DNA from: Acidipropionibacterium jensenii DSM 20535
GTDB lineage: Bacteria > Actinomycetota > Actinomycetes > Propionibacteriales > Propionibacteriaceae
Length of the DNA: 64,000 nucleotides
Direction of reading: 5' to 3'
Assembly: GCF_000425285.1 (NCBI RefSeq)
Contig: NZ_AUDD01000001.1
Span: forward strand, 62,001 to 126,000
Shown here: one piece after another, positions 15,969 through 29,976 of the stretch
Position numbering within the stretch: position 1 is the first letter of the stretch
Layout: each line of letters starts with the position of its first letter
Notes under the pieces: generated by a model
Database searches by the model: none
Seen by the model: the letters and a program-made list of their open reading frames with translations, nothing else
What the model was told of the DNA's origin: nothing
Position numbers and translations under genes: made by a program

Positions 15969-17171
15969 TCAGTGCCGCCTGACCTGCTTCTCCGGGTCCA
16001 GCCCGCAACTGGCCTGGACGGCCTCGCAGTTGCCCTGGATCTGCACCTGCTCGCCAGCCGGGATCCACAGCGACTGGCCGCGCACGATCTCCTCGGTGCT
16101 GGCGGCGCTGGAGCACACCAGATGGCCGTCCAGCACCAGCAGGATGCGCGGCCGGTCGGTGGCCGGCAGCATCTCGGCGGCCCCGGGACGCAGGTGCACG
16201 GCCCACAGCTGGAACTCGGGTCGCCCGGTCGGGTACTCGACCAGCGGCCCGTGGACGTCGGGCTCGATGATCGGGGCGGGTCCGGAGGCGAAGTTGACGA
16301 TCCTCACCAGGGAGTCGACGTCGATGTGCTTGGCCGTCAGGCCGCCGCGCACGGTGTTGTTCGAGTTGGCCGCCACCTCGATGCCAGTGCCTCGCAGATA
16401 GGTGTGCATGGTGCCCGGCGGAACCTGCAGAGCCTGACCGCGGGTCAGGTGCACCCGGTTGAGCAGCAGCGCCGCCAGCAGCGACGGATCCCCGGGGTGG
16501 TGCTCGTCCAGTTCCACCGCGGTGCGCGACAGGAGCCCCAGGTCCCCGGCGTCGTCGACGTGGTTGACCGCCGCCGAGACCACCTCTCCGACAAGTTCGA
16601 GACGGTGCCCGTCACCGCTCAGGCAGTCCAGGAAGACCTCGGCCAGACCGGCCGACCCCGACCTCTCGGTGAGCGGACCGAAGACCTCGTCCAGGGAGGT
16701 CCTCACCCCCAGACCCTCCAGCAGTGCGCGGGTCCGTCTCGGCTCGCGGAAGCCGCACAGCGCGTCGACCTCCGACAGGGCCACGAACAGCTCGGGCCGG
16801 GGCCAGTCGTCGACGAAGGTGCGGTCGGCGGCGGCCGTCTCGGCGTCCTGCTCGTGGCTGAACCCCTCGCAGGCGTCGCGGCAGTCGGGGTGGGCCTGGA
16901 TGCTGAGCGGCTGGTCGGCCGACAGGATCTTCAGCAGGAAGGGCAGCCTGTCGCCGAAGGTCTGCCGGCACGCCGCTCCCAGCTCCTGGGGGTGCTGGTC
17001 GAGGTGCTCGTTGAGCGGGGTCCCGTCGGCCAGGGCGGCCGAGGCGGTCTCGTAGGCGCCCAGCCAGTACTCGGCCTGGGGACGTCCGTCCGGTTCGACG
17101 CCGAGGATCCCCGGAATGGTGTCGAGTGACCCCCACGCGTAGTTCTGGACCGTGCCCTGAAGGCGCTCCAT
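15969..17171 (-). CDS. manA: Mannose-6-phosphate isomerase, class I
   Basis: A 400-residue type I phosphomannose isomerase. It interconverts fructose 6-phosphate and mannose 6-phosphate for GDP-mannose and glycan synthesis or mannose use. The start MERLQGTVQNYAWGSLDTIP is typical, zinc ligands lie in PLSIQAHPD and VPPGTMHTYLRGTGIEV, and the C-terminal cupin part is complete. It is monocistronic: a 57-bp gap separates it from the ECF sigma gene and a divergent DUF3263 gene is upstream. Confidence 0.93.
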   Translation of the reverse strand: MERLQGTVQNYAWGSLDTIPGILGVEPDGRPQAEYWLGAYETASAALADGTPLNEHLDQHPQELGAACRQTFGDRLPFLLKILSADQPLSIQAHPDCRDACEGFSHEQDAETAAADRTFVDDWPRPELFVALSEVDALCGFREPRRTRALLEGLGVRTSLDEVFGPLTERSGSAGLAEVFLDCLSGDGHRLELVGEVVSAAVNHVDDAGDLGLLSRTAVELDEHHPGDPSLLAALLLNRVHLTRGQALQVPPGTMHTYLRGTGIEVAANSNNTVRGGLTAKHIDVDSLVRIVNFASGPAPIIEPDVHGPLVEYPTGRPEFQLWAVHLRPGAAEMLPATDRPRILLVLDGHLVCSSAASTEEIVRGQSLWIPAGEQVQIQGNCEAVQASCGLDPEKQVRRH

Positions 17172-17256
17172 GGATGTTCTCCCCTGTGTCTACTGCGCCC
17201 GGACACGTCCTTGTGAGCGAGCCATTCCATCATGGCACTCCCATAGACTGGATCAC

Positions 17257-17568
17257 GTGAGCGACGACCCCGGCAGCGATGACATCGACGACCTCACCGA
17301 GGATCGACAGGATGCGCACAGTGGCCTCCCGGCCGAGGACATCGCCCTGCTCGATCTGGAGGACGACTGGCAGCACGGTCGGCTGCGCGGCGACAAGGGA
17401 ACCGTCATCCATGACCGGCTGGAGATCTCCTCACCGCGCTACCACCAGCGGCTCAACGTCCTGCTCGACGACCCGAGAGCCGCCCTCCACGCGCCGGCCC
17501 TGGTGAACCGGCTGCGCCGGGTGCGCCAGGAGCGCAGGACGGCGCGATCGGCCGACCAGCTGCACTGA
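17257..17568 (+). CDS. DUF3263 family protein
   Basis: A 103-residue protein of the actinobacterial DUF3263 family: LLDLEDDWQ, then RLEISSPRYHQRLNVLLDDP and ALVNRLRRVRQERRTARS. The helix-turn-helix-like central motif and basic tail suggest a small DNA-binding protein, but no function is established. GTG 17257 is chosen because the acidic N-terminus begins there; an in-frame ATG upstream lies in the divergent promoter region of manA. Confidence 0.8.
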   Translation: MSDDPGSDDIDDLTEDRQDAHSGLPAEDIALLDLEDDWQHGRLRGDKGTVIHDRLEISSPRYHQRLNVLLDDPRAALHAPALVNRLRRVRQERRTARSADQLH

Positions 17569-17576
17569 GGGACCGA

Positions 17577-17607
17577 GGGGGTTTCGGGGGCTGAGGGGCT
17601 TTGGGGG
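17577..17607 (+). other. G-quadruplex-capable sequence
   Basis: Four runs of 4-5 G separated by exactly four bases (TTTC, CTGA, CTTT) lie between the convergent ends of the DUF3263 and AAA+ genes. The pattern meets the usual criterion for an intramolecular G4 and could act as a transcription block for the plus strand. Confidence 0.55.
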
Positions 17608-17628
17608 CTGGCCGGCGTCTGTCGTGGG

Positions 17629-19044
17629 TCACAGCAGGTGGTGGCCCTTCATGTAACTGCGCAGCTCGGCATGGGTGCCGTCGTCGGTCCCGTACTCGAG
17701 CATGTTGCGCGCCGAGGCGAACCAGGAGTTCATCGACGGTTGGGCCTGGCCGAGCGCGGCGTTGAGGTCGGCCATCGTGATCATCCGGGTGCGCCCGGTG
17801 GAGACGCTGTCCATCAGTGCCCGCTCGGCCGCCATGTCGCAGGCGTAGGCGATGTCGGCGCTGGAGAATCCCTCGGTGCGCCGGGCCAGGGTGCGCACGT
17901 CGATCCCCTCCACCGGGCGCTGCTGCAGGTGGAGGGTGAAGATCGCGGCGCGGGCCTGCTCGTCGGGAGGCAGCACGAGGATGGTGCGGTCCAGACGTCC
18001 GGGACGACGCAGCGCCGGGTCGATGTCCCAGGGCTGGTTGGTGGCGCCCAGCACGAAGACCGCGTCGTTGAGGGAGTCGATGCCGTCCAGTTCCACCAGC
18101 AGCTGGTTGATCGTCGAGCGCATCGCCGCCGAGCCGTGGGTCTGGGAGCGGCGTCCGCCCAGGGTGTCGACCTCATCCAGGAAGACCACCATCGGGGCGT
18201 TCTGGCGGGCGAACTGGAAGAGCTGGTGGACCGCCCCCTCGCTCTGGCCGATGTAGGGCCCCAGCACGTCGGATATCGAGATGGACAGGAAACCGGTGCC
18301 CAGCTCGCCGGCCAGGGCGCGGGCGATGTAGGTCTTGCCGCAGCCGGGCGGCCCGTACATCAACAGGCCTCCCTTGAGGCTCTTGCAGTAGAGGCGTCGC
18401 ATCTCGGGACTGCGCAGCGGGGCCAGGAAGGAGGCGTTGATCCGGTTCTTGACGCTCGTCATGCCGGCCACCTGGCTCAGCCCGAAGGATGGTCTCTCGA
18501 CGTCGACGGGGTCGGTTCCAGGGGTTGCCGACTGATCGTCGACGAACATCGGTTCGACGAGGTCGGAGACCTCCTGCTCGGCGGCTCCCCAGTCGAAGTG
18601 TCCGCGTTGGGGTTCGGGGGTGGGCTGGTGCGGGTCGGGCTGCCGGGGACCGGGTGCGGAGTCCGGGTCAGGTTGCTGTGGGCCGGGTGCGGGGTCCGGC
18701 CGAGGAGGCTGTCCGAGATTCTGCGGAGGCCGTGTGTGGGAGTCGGATGCGGGCCCCGGGTGCTGCGGCCGCTGGGTCGGTGAGCCGGGGGATGCCGATG
18801 GGGACTGGTCAGGGGAGGCCGGGGACTGTCCGGGGGAGGCCGGCGTCTGCTGGCCGAGGGCGCGCGTCATCAGGGCTCGGGCGTCAGCGCTGGTGGGGTC
18901 CCTGACCAGGGCCTGGCCGCACTCGACGATGGCCGCGGCGGCGTCTCCCTCGTCGATGAGCAGGGATGCCAGGTGCAGGCGCAGCGGGACGTCGTCGGGG
19001 GCGGCCTCGACGGCCCGGCGGATGCTGTTAATGAGTGGGTTCAC
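17629..19044 (-). CDS. TPR-linked AAA+ ATPase (CDC48-like core)
   Basis: A 471-residue protein: an N-terminal TPR-like repeat (about 10-60, VPLRLHLASLLIDEGDAAAAI), a long Pro/Gln/Ser linker (about 65-160), then one AAA+ module (about 190-440) with Walker A GPPGCGKT, Walker B VVFLDEVD, sensor I GATN and GRLDRTILVLPPD. The GTG at 19044 has AGGAGA upstream. A TPR membrane protein gene lies 255 bases upstream on the same strand, so the pair may act together. Such ATPases remodel or extract protein substrates; the target is unknown. Confidence 0.85.
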   Translation of the reverse strand: MNPLINSIRRAVEAAPDDVPLRLHLASLLIDEGDAAAAIVECGQALVRDPTSADARALMTRALGQQTPASPGQSPASPDQSPSASPGSPTQRPQHPGPASDSHTRPPQNLGQPPRPDPAPGPQQPDPDSAPGPRQPDPHQPTPEPQRGHFDWGAAEQEVSDLVEPMFVDDQSATPGTDPVDVERPSFGLSQVAGMTSVKNRINASFLAPLRSPEMRRLYCKSLKGGLLMYGPPGCGKTYIARALAGELGTGFLSISISDVLGPYIGQSEGAVHQLFQFARQNAPMVVFLDEVDTLGGRRSQTHGSAAMRSTINQLLVELDGIDSLNDAVFVLGATNQPWDIDPALRRPGRLDRTILVLPPDEQARAAIFTLHLQQRPVEGIDVRTLARRTEGFSSADIAYACDMAAERALMDSVSTGRTRMITMADLNAALGQAQPSMNSWFASARNMLEYGTDDGTHAELRSYMKGHHLL

Positions 19045-19110
19045 GGTCTCTCCTGAAGAGCCCTCCAGTTCTGCTGGGCAGCGTACGCCGACCCTCCCAC
19101 CCCCTCCTTC

Positions 19111-19182
19111 CCGCGTTGATCCAGTTACTCGGCGTTGATCCAGTTGCAAGAGGATCAACGCCGAGTAACTGGATCAACGCGG
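19111..19182. terminator. 31-bp perfect inverted repeat between the two TPR genes
   Basis: Arms 19111-19141 and 19152-19182 match at all 31 positions around a 10-base loop. The left arm contains GTTGATCCAGTT twice. It lies downstream of the TPR membrane gene stop and upstream of the AAA+ start, so it can act as a terminator, although no T run follows; it may equally be a mobile palindromic unit. Confidence 0.6.
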
Positions 19183-19207
19183 AGGTGTAGGCGGGAAAGA
19201 GGTGCAG

Positions 19208-19269
19208 GAGGGGGTGACGGATGCAGGGAAATGGCGGGGAGGGGGTGACGGATGCAGGGAAATGGCGGA
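19208..19269. repeat. 31-bp tandem duplication
   Basis: GAGGGGGTGACGGATGCAGG and the eleven bases after it occur twice, starting at 19208 and 19239. The core ACGGATGCAGGGAAA recurs in the intergenic region near 44921-44943, so it belongs to a dispersed repeat family. Confidence 0.8.
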
Positions 19270-19299
19270 AATGACGGGGAGGACGTCGTCACCGGGGGT

Positions 19300-20370
19300 T
19301 CAGCGGTGGTCGGGGGGTGCATTCGGGCCTCTGGTCCGAACCGATCGCAGCCAGCCGCCGGCGCTTCCGGCCGCCCCGATGGCCAGGGCGATGATGACCA
19401 GCACCGGGGTGGAGTTGTGGTACCGCTGGTCGAACTGCCACCGGATCGCGGAGTAGAGGGGTTGGGCGTAGAGGAACAGGGCCAGCCCCATCAGCACGGC
19501 CGTCGTCCGGTCCCGCCAGATGGTCCGGATCACGGTCCGTCTGGTCTGGCCGCGCGACAGCCCCGGCCAGACCAGCACCTGGGCGCACATCACGGCCCCG
19601 GTCGACAGTGCCGCCACCACCAGGTTGTGACCGGGAGCCAGGTGCCAGATCTGTCCCCACAACACAGACAGCCCCAGCCCGGATCCCAACCAGGTCAGCA
19701 CCACCCTGTTGAGCGATCCGACCAGGATCCGCCTGGCCATCTCGGCGGTCCCCTTCTGCCCCATCGCCTCGGTGGCCGCCTCATTGGCCAGCCGCAGCGC
19801 CCTCTCGTGGTGACCGACGTCGGCCTCCAGAGCAGCCAGCATCTTCACCGCCTCCGGTTCGGAGGGGTGCTCGCCCACCACCCGGGACACGATCTCGATC
19901 CCCTCGGCCCGGCGCCCGAGCATGAACAGGCAGTGGCCTCGACGCAGCTGGGCGCGCCACGACTGCACTCCCATCGCCAGGGCGCGGTCGACCGCGTTGA
20001 GGCTCTCCTGGTAGTTGTCGATCCGCACCAGCGCGTCGGACATCGACAGGTGCACCTGGGGATTCTGCGGATCCAGCTGCAGGGCCCTTCCCGCCGCGGC
20101 CGCAGCTCTGGCAGGGGTGTCGTGGTGGGCGAGGATGAAGGTGAGCTGGGTCCACGCCTCCGCCCAGTCGGGATGGTCGGAGGCCAGCGACTCCGCCCGG
20201 TCCCGGGCTCGTTCCGGATCCACCCCCTCCAGGGCCATCACCTCGTAGAGACGGGCCAGCGGATGGCCCGGATCGTGCGCCAGCACCGGCCCGACGTAGC
20301 GCAGCGCCGCGGCGTCCTGCCCCGCGTCGATGAGTCGGGCCGCGGTGCTGAGGGCCGTTGCGTCGTCCAT
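19300..20370 (-). CDS. TPR-repeat membrane protein
   Basis: A 356-residue protein. The N-terminal 200 residues are tetratricopeptide repeats (for example HPDWAEAWTQLTFILAHHD and NPQVHLSMSDALVRIDNYQ), followed by four predicted membrane helices in the C-terminal third. ATG 20370 has AGGAGA just upstream. It is on the same strand as the TPR-AAA+ gene; both begin with acidic TPR modules, suggesting partners. Role unknown. Confidence 0.75.
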   Translation of the reverse strand: MDDATALSTAARLIDAGQDAAALRYVGPVLAHDPGHPLARLYEVMALEGVDPERARDRAESLASDHPDWAEAWTQLTFILAHHDTPARAAAAAGRALQLDPQNPQVHLSMSDALVRIDNYQESLNAVDRALAMGVQSWRAQLRRGHCLFMLGRRAEGIEIVSRVVGEHPSEPEAVKMLAALEADVGHHERALRLANEAATEAMGQKGTAEMARRILVGSLNRVVLTWLGSGLGLSVLWGQIWHLAPGHNLVVAALSTGAVMCAQVLVWPGLSRGQTRRTVIRTIWRDRTTAVLMGLALFLYAQPLYSAIRWQFDQRYHNSTPVLVIIALAIGAAGSAGGWLRSVRTRGPNAPPDHR

Positions 20371-20619
20371 ATCTCTCCTGTGGCAGGTCGGGGGCGGGAC
20401 GCCGACGCTGCGGGATGGCTGCGGTGCGGGATGGGCTGCGGGGAGGTGGCCACCCATTGTGCCCGACGTCGGAACTGGTACCGGCGACAGTCTGTGCCCC
20501 GGCTGCAAGTATGCGGCCAGCGGCGGAGCTCCCGCCCACGGAGCACCCCCGACGCCACCATGGTTGCGACGACAACACGCCGTCCGGCGACGTCACGGTG
20601 CCCGAACACCACCCAATCC

Positions 20620-22509
<1,890 letters not shown>

Positions 22510-22553
22510 TCCAGTTCGACTGATTGAGGGGTTGTCCCCTCGGCCAGATGCAT

Positions 22554-22586
22554 GGAGGGGCGGTCCCGTCGAGGGGCCGCCCCTCC
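22554..22586 (+). terminator. groEL terminator
   Basis: GGAGGGGCGG (22554-22563) pairs with CCGCCCCTCC (22577-22586), 45 bases after the groEL stop. Ten GC-rich pairs; only a short TT follows. Confidence 0.7.
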
Positions 22587-22739
22587 TTGCGCGTCTGGAC
22601 CGGTACGCGGTCCGGTGGCCCGTGCGGGCACACTCCGGTCCCAGGTTCTGAGGGGAGACGGAGTCCACCCCGACCGGGGGATAGGCTGCCCGCGAACGAC
22701 CTGCCAGCGCAGGCTCCCCGTCGAAGGAGCAGTTTCGCC

Positions 22740-23786
22740 ATGACCCGCACCCCCGATGACTTCCCTCCCTTCGGCCCTGGACGCCACCTGCTCAGCGTCC
22801 AGCAGCTGGACCGCGGGATGCTCGACCAGATCCTCGAACTCGCCGAGGTGGTCGACCCGGTCGCCTCCGGCACCGTGCGATGCACCGTCCTGGACGGCGC
22901 CGTCCTCGGCAGTCTGTTCTTCGAGCCCTCCACCCGTACCCGGCTGAGCTTCGAGTCGGCTTTCCTGAGGCTGGGCGGGGAGGTCACCACCACCACCGGT
23001 TTCACCTTCTCCTCGATGGCCAAGGGGGAGTCGATCAGCGACACCTCGCGGGTGGTCTCGGGCTACTCCGACATCATGGTGGTCCGCCACCCCGACAAGG
23101 GCTCGGTGGCCGAGTTCGCGCGCGCCTCGGTGGTCCCGGTGATAAACGCCGGTGACGGCGCCGGGGAGCATCCCAGTCAGGCCCTCCTCGACCTCTACAC
23201 GCTGCGTCGCGAGCTCGACCGGCGGGGCAAGTCGGTCGACGGTGCCACGATCGCCATCGTCGGCGACCTCAAGTACGGCCGCACCGTGCACTCCCTGATG
23301 AAACTGCTCACCCTCTTCCAGGGGATCACCTTCCGGCTATTCAGCCCGCCCAGCCTGGAGCTGCCCGTCGAGATCGAGCGCTACGTCGTGGAGCGCGGCC
23401 ACCGGATCGTGGAGATGGGCTCGGCGACCGAGGCGGTCACCGGCGCCGACGTCGTCTACGCCACCCGGGTCCAGCGCGAGAGGATGACCGAGGAGGTGCT
23501 CTCGAGCGCCAACATGACGGGCAATCTGCTCAACCGGGCCATGCTCCACGAGGCCGGTGCCGAGGAGATCATCATCATGCACCCCCTGCCGCGCGACTCC
23601 CGGATGGACTCCTTCGACCTGTCCACCGACGTCGACGAGCTGCCCGGTCTGTCGATCTTCCACCAGACCGACAACGGCCTGCGGGTGAGGATGGCGATCT
23701 TCCTGGTGGCGATGGGATGCTCCGCCGAGGCGGTGCGGGCGGCGACCAAGAACCAGAGCTGGGACGCCACCCTGGACTGGTTCTGA
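22740..23786 (+). CDS. pyrB: Aspartate carbamoyltransferase
   Basis: A 348-residue transcarbamylase. The carbamoyl-phosphate site FFEPSTRTRLSFESA, GDGAGEHPSQALLDLYT, the aspartate-side VGDLKYGRTVHSL and MHPLPR (here IIMHPLPRDSRM) are those of aspartate rather than ornithine transcarbamylase. It makes N-carbamoyl-aspartate in pyrimidine synthesis. ATG 22740 has AAGGAG upstream. It stands apart from other pyr genes in this window, and no pyrI regulatory subunit follows; about 35 residues longer than the minimal catalytic chain. Confidence 0.92.
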   Translation: MTRTPDDFPPFGPGRHLLSVQQLDRGMLDQILELAEVVDPVASGTVRCTVLDGAVLGSLFFEPSTRTRLSFESAFLRLGGEVTTTTGFTFSSMAKGESISDTSRVVSGYSDIMVVRHPDKGSVAEFARASVVPVINAGDGAGEHPSQALLDLYTLRRELDRRGKSVDGATIAIVGDLKYGRTVHSLMKLLTLFQGITFRLFSPPSLELPVEIERYVVERGHRIVEMGSATEAVTGADVVYATRVQRERMTEEVLSSANMTGNLLNRAMLHEAGAEEIIIMHPLPRDSRMDSFDLSTDVDELPGLSIFHQTDNGLRVRMAIFLVAMGCSAEAVRAATKNQSWDATLDWF

Positions 23787-23815
23787 GCCCTCCCGCAGGC
23801 CATCAGTCAGGGAAT

Positions 23816-23962
23816 GTGCTGGTGGACGATCTCGCCTCGAGCCACCTGTTGTGCGCGATGTCGGACGCGCTGATGGTGACGATCGCCCTGGTGATCGTGG
23901 TGGGCGGCAGCATCATCACCCATCACAGGGCGTTGACCCGTCGTCCGGGTGCGGTCGGGTGA
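23816..23962 (+). CDS. Possible small membrane protein
   Basis: A 48-residue frame from GTG 23816 with one strong hydrophobic helix (ALMVTIALVIVVGGSIITH) followed by a basic tail (HHRALTRRPGAVG), topology like small membrane proteins. No ribosome site is evident and no family is recognised. It ends inside the left arm of an inverted repeat. It may be real or chance. Confidence 0.35.
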   Translation: MLVDDLASSHLLCAMSDALMVTIALVIVVGGSIITHHRALTRRPGAVG

Positions 23963-24036
23963 ACATTTCACTCGCGGAACCCGTGAAAACCGGCTCAGAT
24001 GCCGGAAACCGGGTGTTCCGTGAGTGAAATGTTCAC
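23959..24036. terminator. Bidirectional terminator between pyrB and pepC
   Basis: Arms of 22 bases (23959-23980 and 24015-24036) pair with one mismatch; an inner CCGGC/GCCGG stem (23990-24005) adds a second hairpin. It sits between convergent genes. Confidence 0.65.
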
Positions 24037-24050
24037 CGCGCGGGCCATTC

Positions 24051-25406
24051 TCAGGCGAGGGTGCCCATCGGGTCCCAGGCCGGCAGGGCCATCGGCTCCT
24101 CGGCGACGGCGGCCTTCAGGTCCTCGGGCAGGGAGTCCACCTTCACCACGACCTCGAAGACGTAGTTGCTGAACCAGTCATCGTCCATCGTGAAGAACCC
24201 CTTGTCGCCGGGCTCCTCGCCCCAGGAGTTCTCCACCCGCCAGCGGCGCGGCTGACCCTCGGCGATGTCGACGCCGGTGAACAGCATGGCGTGGTTCATC
24301 GCCGACTCGCCGGAGACCACCCGCTCCTCCTTGGTGGTCGACAGGTCCACCCCGAACAGGCCGGAGTAGTCGTGCAGGTCACCGACCAGCAGGCCGGAGT
24401 CGCGGTCGGACTGATGGGAGACGTCGGCGCCGAACCAGACCGGCTCGCCGGCCACGATGGAGTCGGCGGCCAGCTTCTTCATCACCTGCATGGGGGCGTT
24501 GATGTAGCGGATCTCGCGTCCGCCGACCACATTGCCCAGGTGCTCGACCGTCAGCGCCCGACCCTTCGGGTGCTCGGTGCGGGGGTCGTCGACCAGGCAG
24601 ACGTAGCCGGACAGGTCGATCCCGACGTGCCGGTCGTAGAACTCATTGGGGGTGATGGTGCCGTCGGTGTGGAAGACCCCCTCGTCGTCCTGCCACTCGA
24701 ACTCGAAGGAGGACGGCGGGTTGCCCAGGCTGATCACCAGGATCCGCCAGACGTCGGAGAGCACGCCCTCACGGGCGGCGATGAGGTCCTCGGCGCTGGC
24801 TCCGGAGGTCGCCAGATCGCGCAGATCCAGGGCCCGACGGCGCAGCAGGGTCTGCAGCTGGGTGTCCATCCGGTGGGTGTTGGAGGAGGGCTGGGTCTCG
24901 GGCATCGCCTGCTTGGGGATGACGCCGTGCTTCTGGTACACCGACACCGCCATGTCCCACTGGCCGCCGTCACCCTCGATCTCCCTCAGGAGGAACTGGA
25001 TGAGCCGGGAGTCCAGCGGCTCCGAGGCGGTGGCGATGATGTCGTTGAGGAAGAAGTTCGCCCTCTCGAACTTGTCCCAGAACATCGCGTAGTTCTGGGA
25101 GAACTCGAAGTCCTTGACCCCGAGGTTCTTGCGGGTGGTGGCGCGCAGCAGGTTGAGCGAGGAGAACAACCAGCAGCGTCCCGAACGCTTCTGCGCGGTG
25201 ACGGTCCAGTTGTCCAGCCGGTTGGAGACAACCGCCGGGGTGCCGACGACCTTGGTGCGGTCCAGTGCGGACTCGTCGATGCCAGAACGGGTCACGGCAT
25301 TGAGGGCCAGCCTCAGGCTCGGGTCGAGATCGGACTCGGCGACCTTGGCCAGCAGGTCCTGGTCGATGGCGCCGGCAGATGTAGGAGTAGTCGTGAGAGT
25401 GGTCAT
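24051..25406 (-). CDS. pepC: Aminopeptidase C (bleomycin hydrolase family)
   Basis: A 451-residue cysteine peptidase of family C1. Catalytic Cys is in QKRSGRCWLFSSLN, His in SAMNHAMLFTGV and Asn in WRVENSWGEE. Members form hexameric barrels that trim peptides from the N-terminus, serving amino-acid supply. Full length, with its own transcription unit. ATG 25406 begins M-T-T-L-T-T-T-P-T-S. Confidence 0.95.
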   Translation of the reverse strand: MTTLTTTPTSAGAIDQDLLAKVAESDLDPSLRLALNAVTRSGIDESALDRTKVVGTPAVVSNRLDNWTVTAQKRSGRCWLFSSLNLLRATTRKNLGVKDFEFSQNYAMFWDKFERANFFLNDIIATASEPLDSRLIQFLLREIEGDGGQWDMAVSVYQKHGVIPKQAMPETQPSSNTHRMDTQLQTLLRRRALDLRDLATSGASAEDLIAAREGVLSDVWRILVISLGNPPSSFEFEWQDDEGVFHTDGTITPNEFYDRHVGIDLSGYVCLVDDPRTEHPKGRALTVEHLGNVVGGREIRYINAPMQVMKKLAADSIVAGEPVWFGADVSHQSDRDSGLLVGDLHDYSGLFGVDLSTTKEERVVSGESAMNHAMLFTGVDIAEGQPRRWRVENSWGEEPGDKGFFTMDDDWFSNYVFEVVVKVDSLPEDLKAAVAEEPMALPAWDPMGTLA

Positions 25407-25490
25407 GGACTCTGTTCTATCTCACCGCCCCCAGAACCCGCGAAAACGCCCGTGGTCAGCACATTTCCGCGCTCTCGGGACTCTCAAACC

Positions 25491-25545
25491 GGAGGGACGC
25501 CGGAGGGAGGCCGGAGGGACGTCGCAGGGACGCCGCAGGGTTCGG
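25491..25545. repeat. Five 11-bp tandem repeats upstream of the SUFU-domain gene
   Basis: GGAGGGACGCC and four variants (25502, 25513, 25524, 25535) follow each other exactly, one helical turn apart, in the divergent region between pepC and the SUFU gene. It may be a binding array or simple slippage. Confidence 0.7.
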
Positions 25546-25640
25546 GCGGGTGCCGTCCCGGCCACTGCGCCGGACAGCCGTGCCGCACCTGAGGACCGGG
25601 TCGGCGAGACCCGGGCTCCCACCCCGAATAGACTCGCACA

Positions 25641-26324
25641 ATGAGCAAAGACGACCACATCTCGGATGCAGCACGACTTCCCGGCGGCCCCGCCCCGATC
25701 AGCCCCCAGGAGCTTCCCGAGGACGTCGCCTCTCCCGAGGAGCTTCCCCCCACCGGCCCGGCGGTCGTGACGGCCGCCGTCAAGGCGATCGGTGGTGATC
25801 CCGAGGTCGAGGGGATGGTCGACGCGGTGGGCAAGACCAGGGTCGACGTCCTCACCTGCCACAACGCCCCGGTGCCCGGATGGACCACCTGGTCGACGGT
25901 CACCCTCCACACCCAGCCCAATGAGCTGCCGATGGCCTCGGGGGAGAGCCTGGAGATCCGCGCCGAGTTGATGGCGGTCGGTCTGCCCGACTCCGATGTG
26001 ATGGGCAAGGTCCTGGGGTCCTGTGCCTTCGCGGTGCTCCAGGACCACTGGATGATGGCCCCGGGTGTCGTCTTCGGCGACGTCGTCTCCCTCTACGACC
26101 CGCAGACCACCACCCCGCACATCGTGTGGTGCCATCCCTTCACCGCGACCGAACTGGGTGCGGTGGACATCGAGGACGACCTCACCGTCCACTGGCTGGT
26201 GGCGATGCCGATCACCGAGGCCGAGCGCCAGTGGTTGGAGGCTCACGACTACGACGCCTTCGCGAACCTTCTCGACGAGCACGAGGTCACCTACTCCGAC
26301 CTGCGGCGCAAGTCGGTGGTCTGA
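25641..26324 (+). CDS. Suppressor-of-fused (SUFU) domain protein
   Basis: A 227-residue protein. After a 45-residue Pro/Glu-rich N-terminus, residues 60-220 match the bacterial suppressor-of-fused domain family by overall pattern: a mixed alpha/beta fold with WSTVTLHTQPNELP, FAVLQDHWMMAPGVVF and WLVAMPITEAERQW. In bacteria these domains are linked to immunity against polymorphic toxins or to unknown roles. It is monocistronic here, with no toxin gene nearby. Assignment is by pattern only. Confidence 0.6.
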   Translation: MSKDDHISDAARLPGGPAPISPQELPEDVASPEELPPTGPAVVTAAVKAIGGDPEVEGMVDAVGKTRVDVLTCHNAPVPGWTTWSTVTLHTQPNELPMASGESLEIRAELMAVGLPDSDVMGKVLGSCAFAVLQDHWMMAPGVVFGDVVSLYDPQTTTPHIVWCHPFTATELGAVDIEDDLTVHWLVAMPITEAERQWLEAHDYDAFANLLDEHEVTYSDLRRKSVV

Positions 26325-26430
26325 GCCCTCGTCGCAGACCAAGGAGAGTCGCTCCTGGCAGCGGGGCCCTCGGTGGAGCCTGGAGGGCCGCGGCACCACC
26401 GGGGGTCGCCTCAGGACATCCTGATCGGGA

Positions 26431-28352
<1,922 letters not shown>

Positions 28353-28440
28353 GATGGCCATGACTGTAGTGCACCGCCTCATCGGCCGATGGGGCGCCCC
28401 CTGCCGACCGCGGCGACCTGTGCCGCACGGTGACAGCACT

Positions 28441-28487
28441 CTGGCCCGGTCGGTGGACGCAGGATGTGCGTCCGCCGACCGGGCCAG
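28441..28487. terminator. Strong hairpin between thiC leader and fumC
   Basis: Twenty-one-base arms (28441-28461 and 28467-28487) pair with one G-T exception around loop GGATG, downstream of the fumC stop. It would terminate fumC. Confidence 0.75.
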
Positions 28488-28519
28488 AAGTGTGCTCGAG
28501 GCCGGGGTTCAGCCGCGCC

Positions 28520-29926
<1,407 letters not shown>

Positions 29927-29976
29927 GGGCCTCAGCCTACTGGCGGGCACCGGCCCTCAGACGGTCGGGGAGGCTC

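Noticed and set aside
15297-17129. Long plus-strand frame over manA and the sigma gene
   Set aside because: Shadow frame of two well-supported minus-strand genes.
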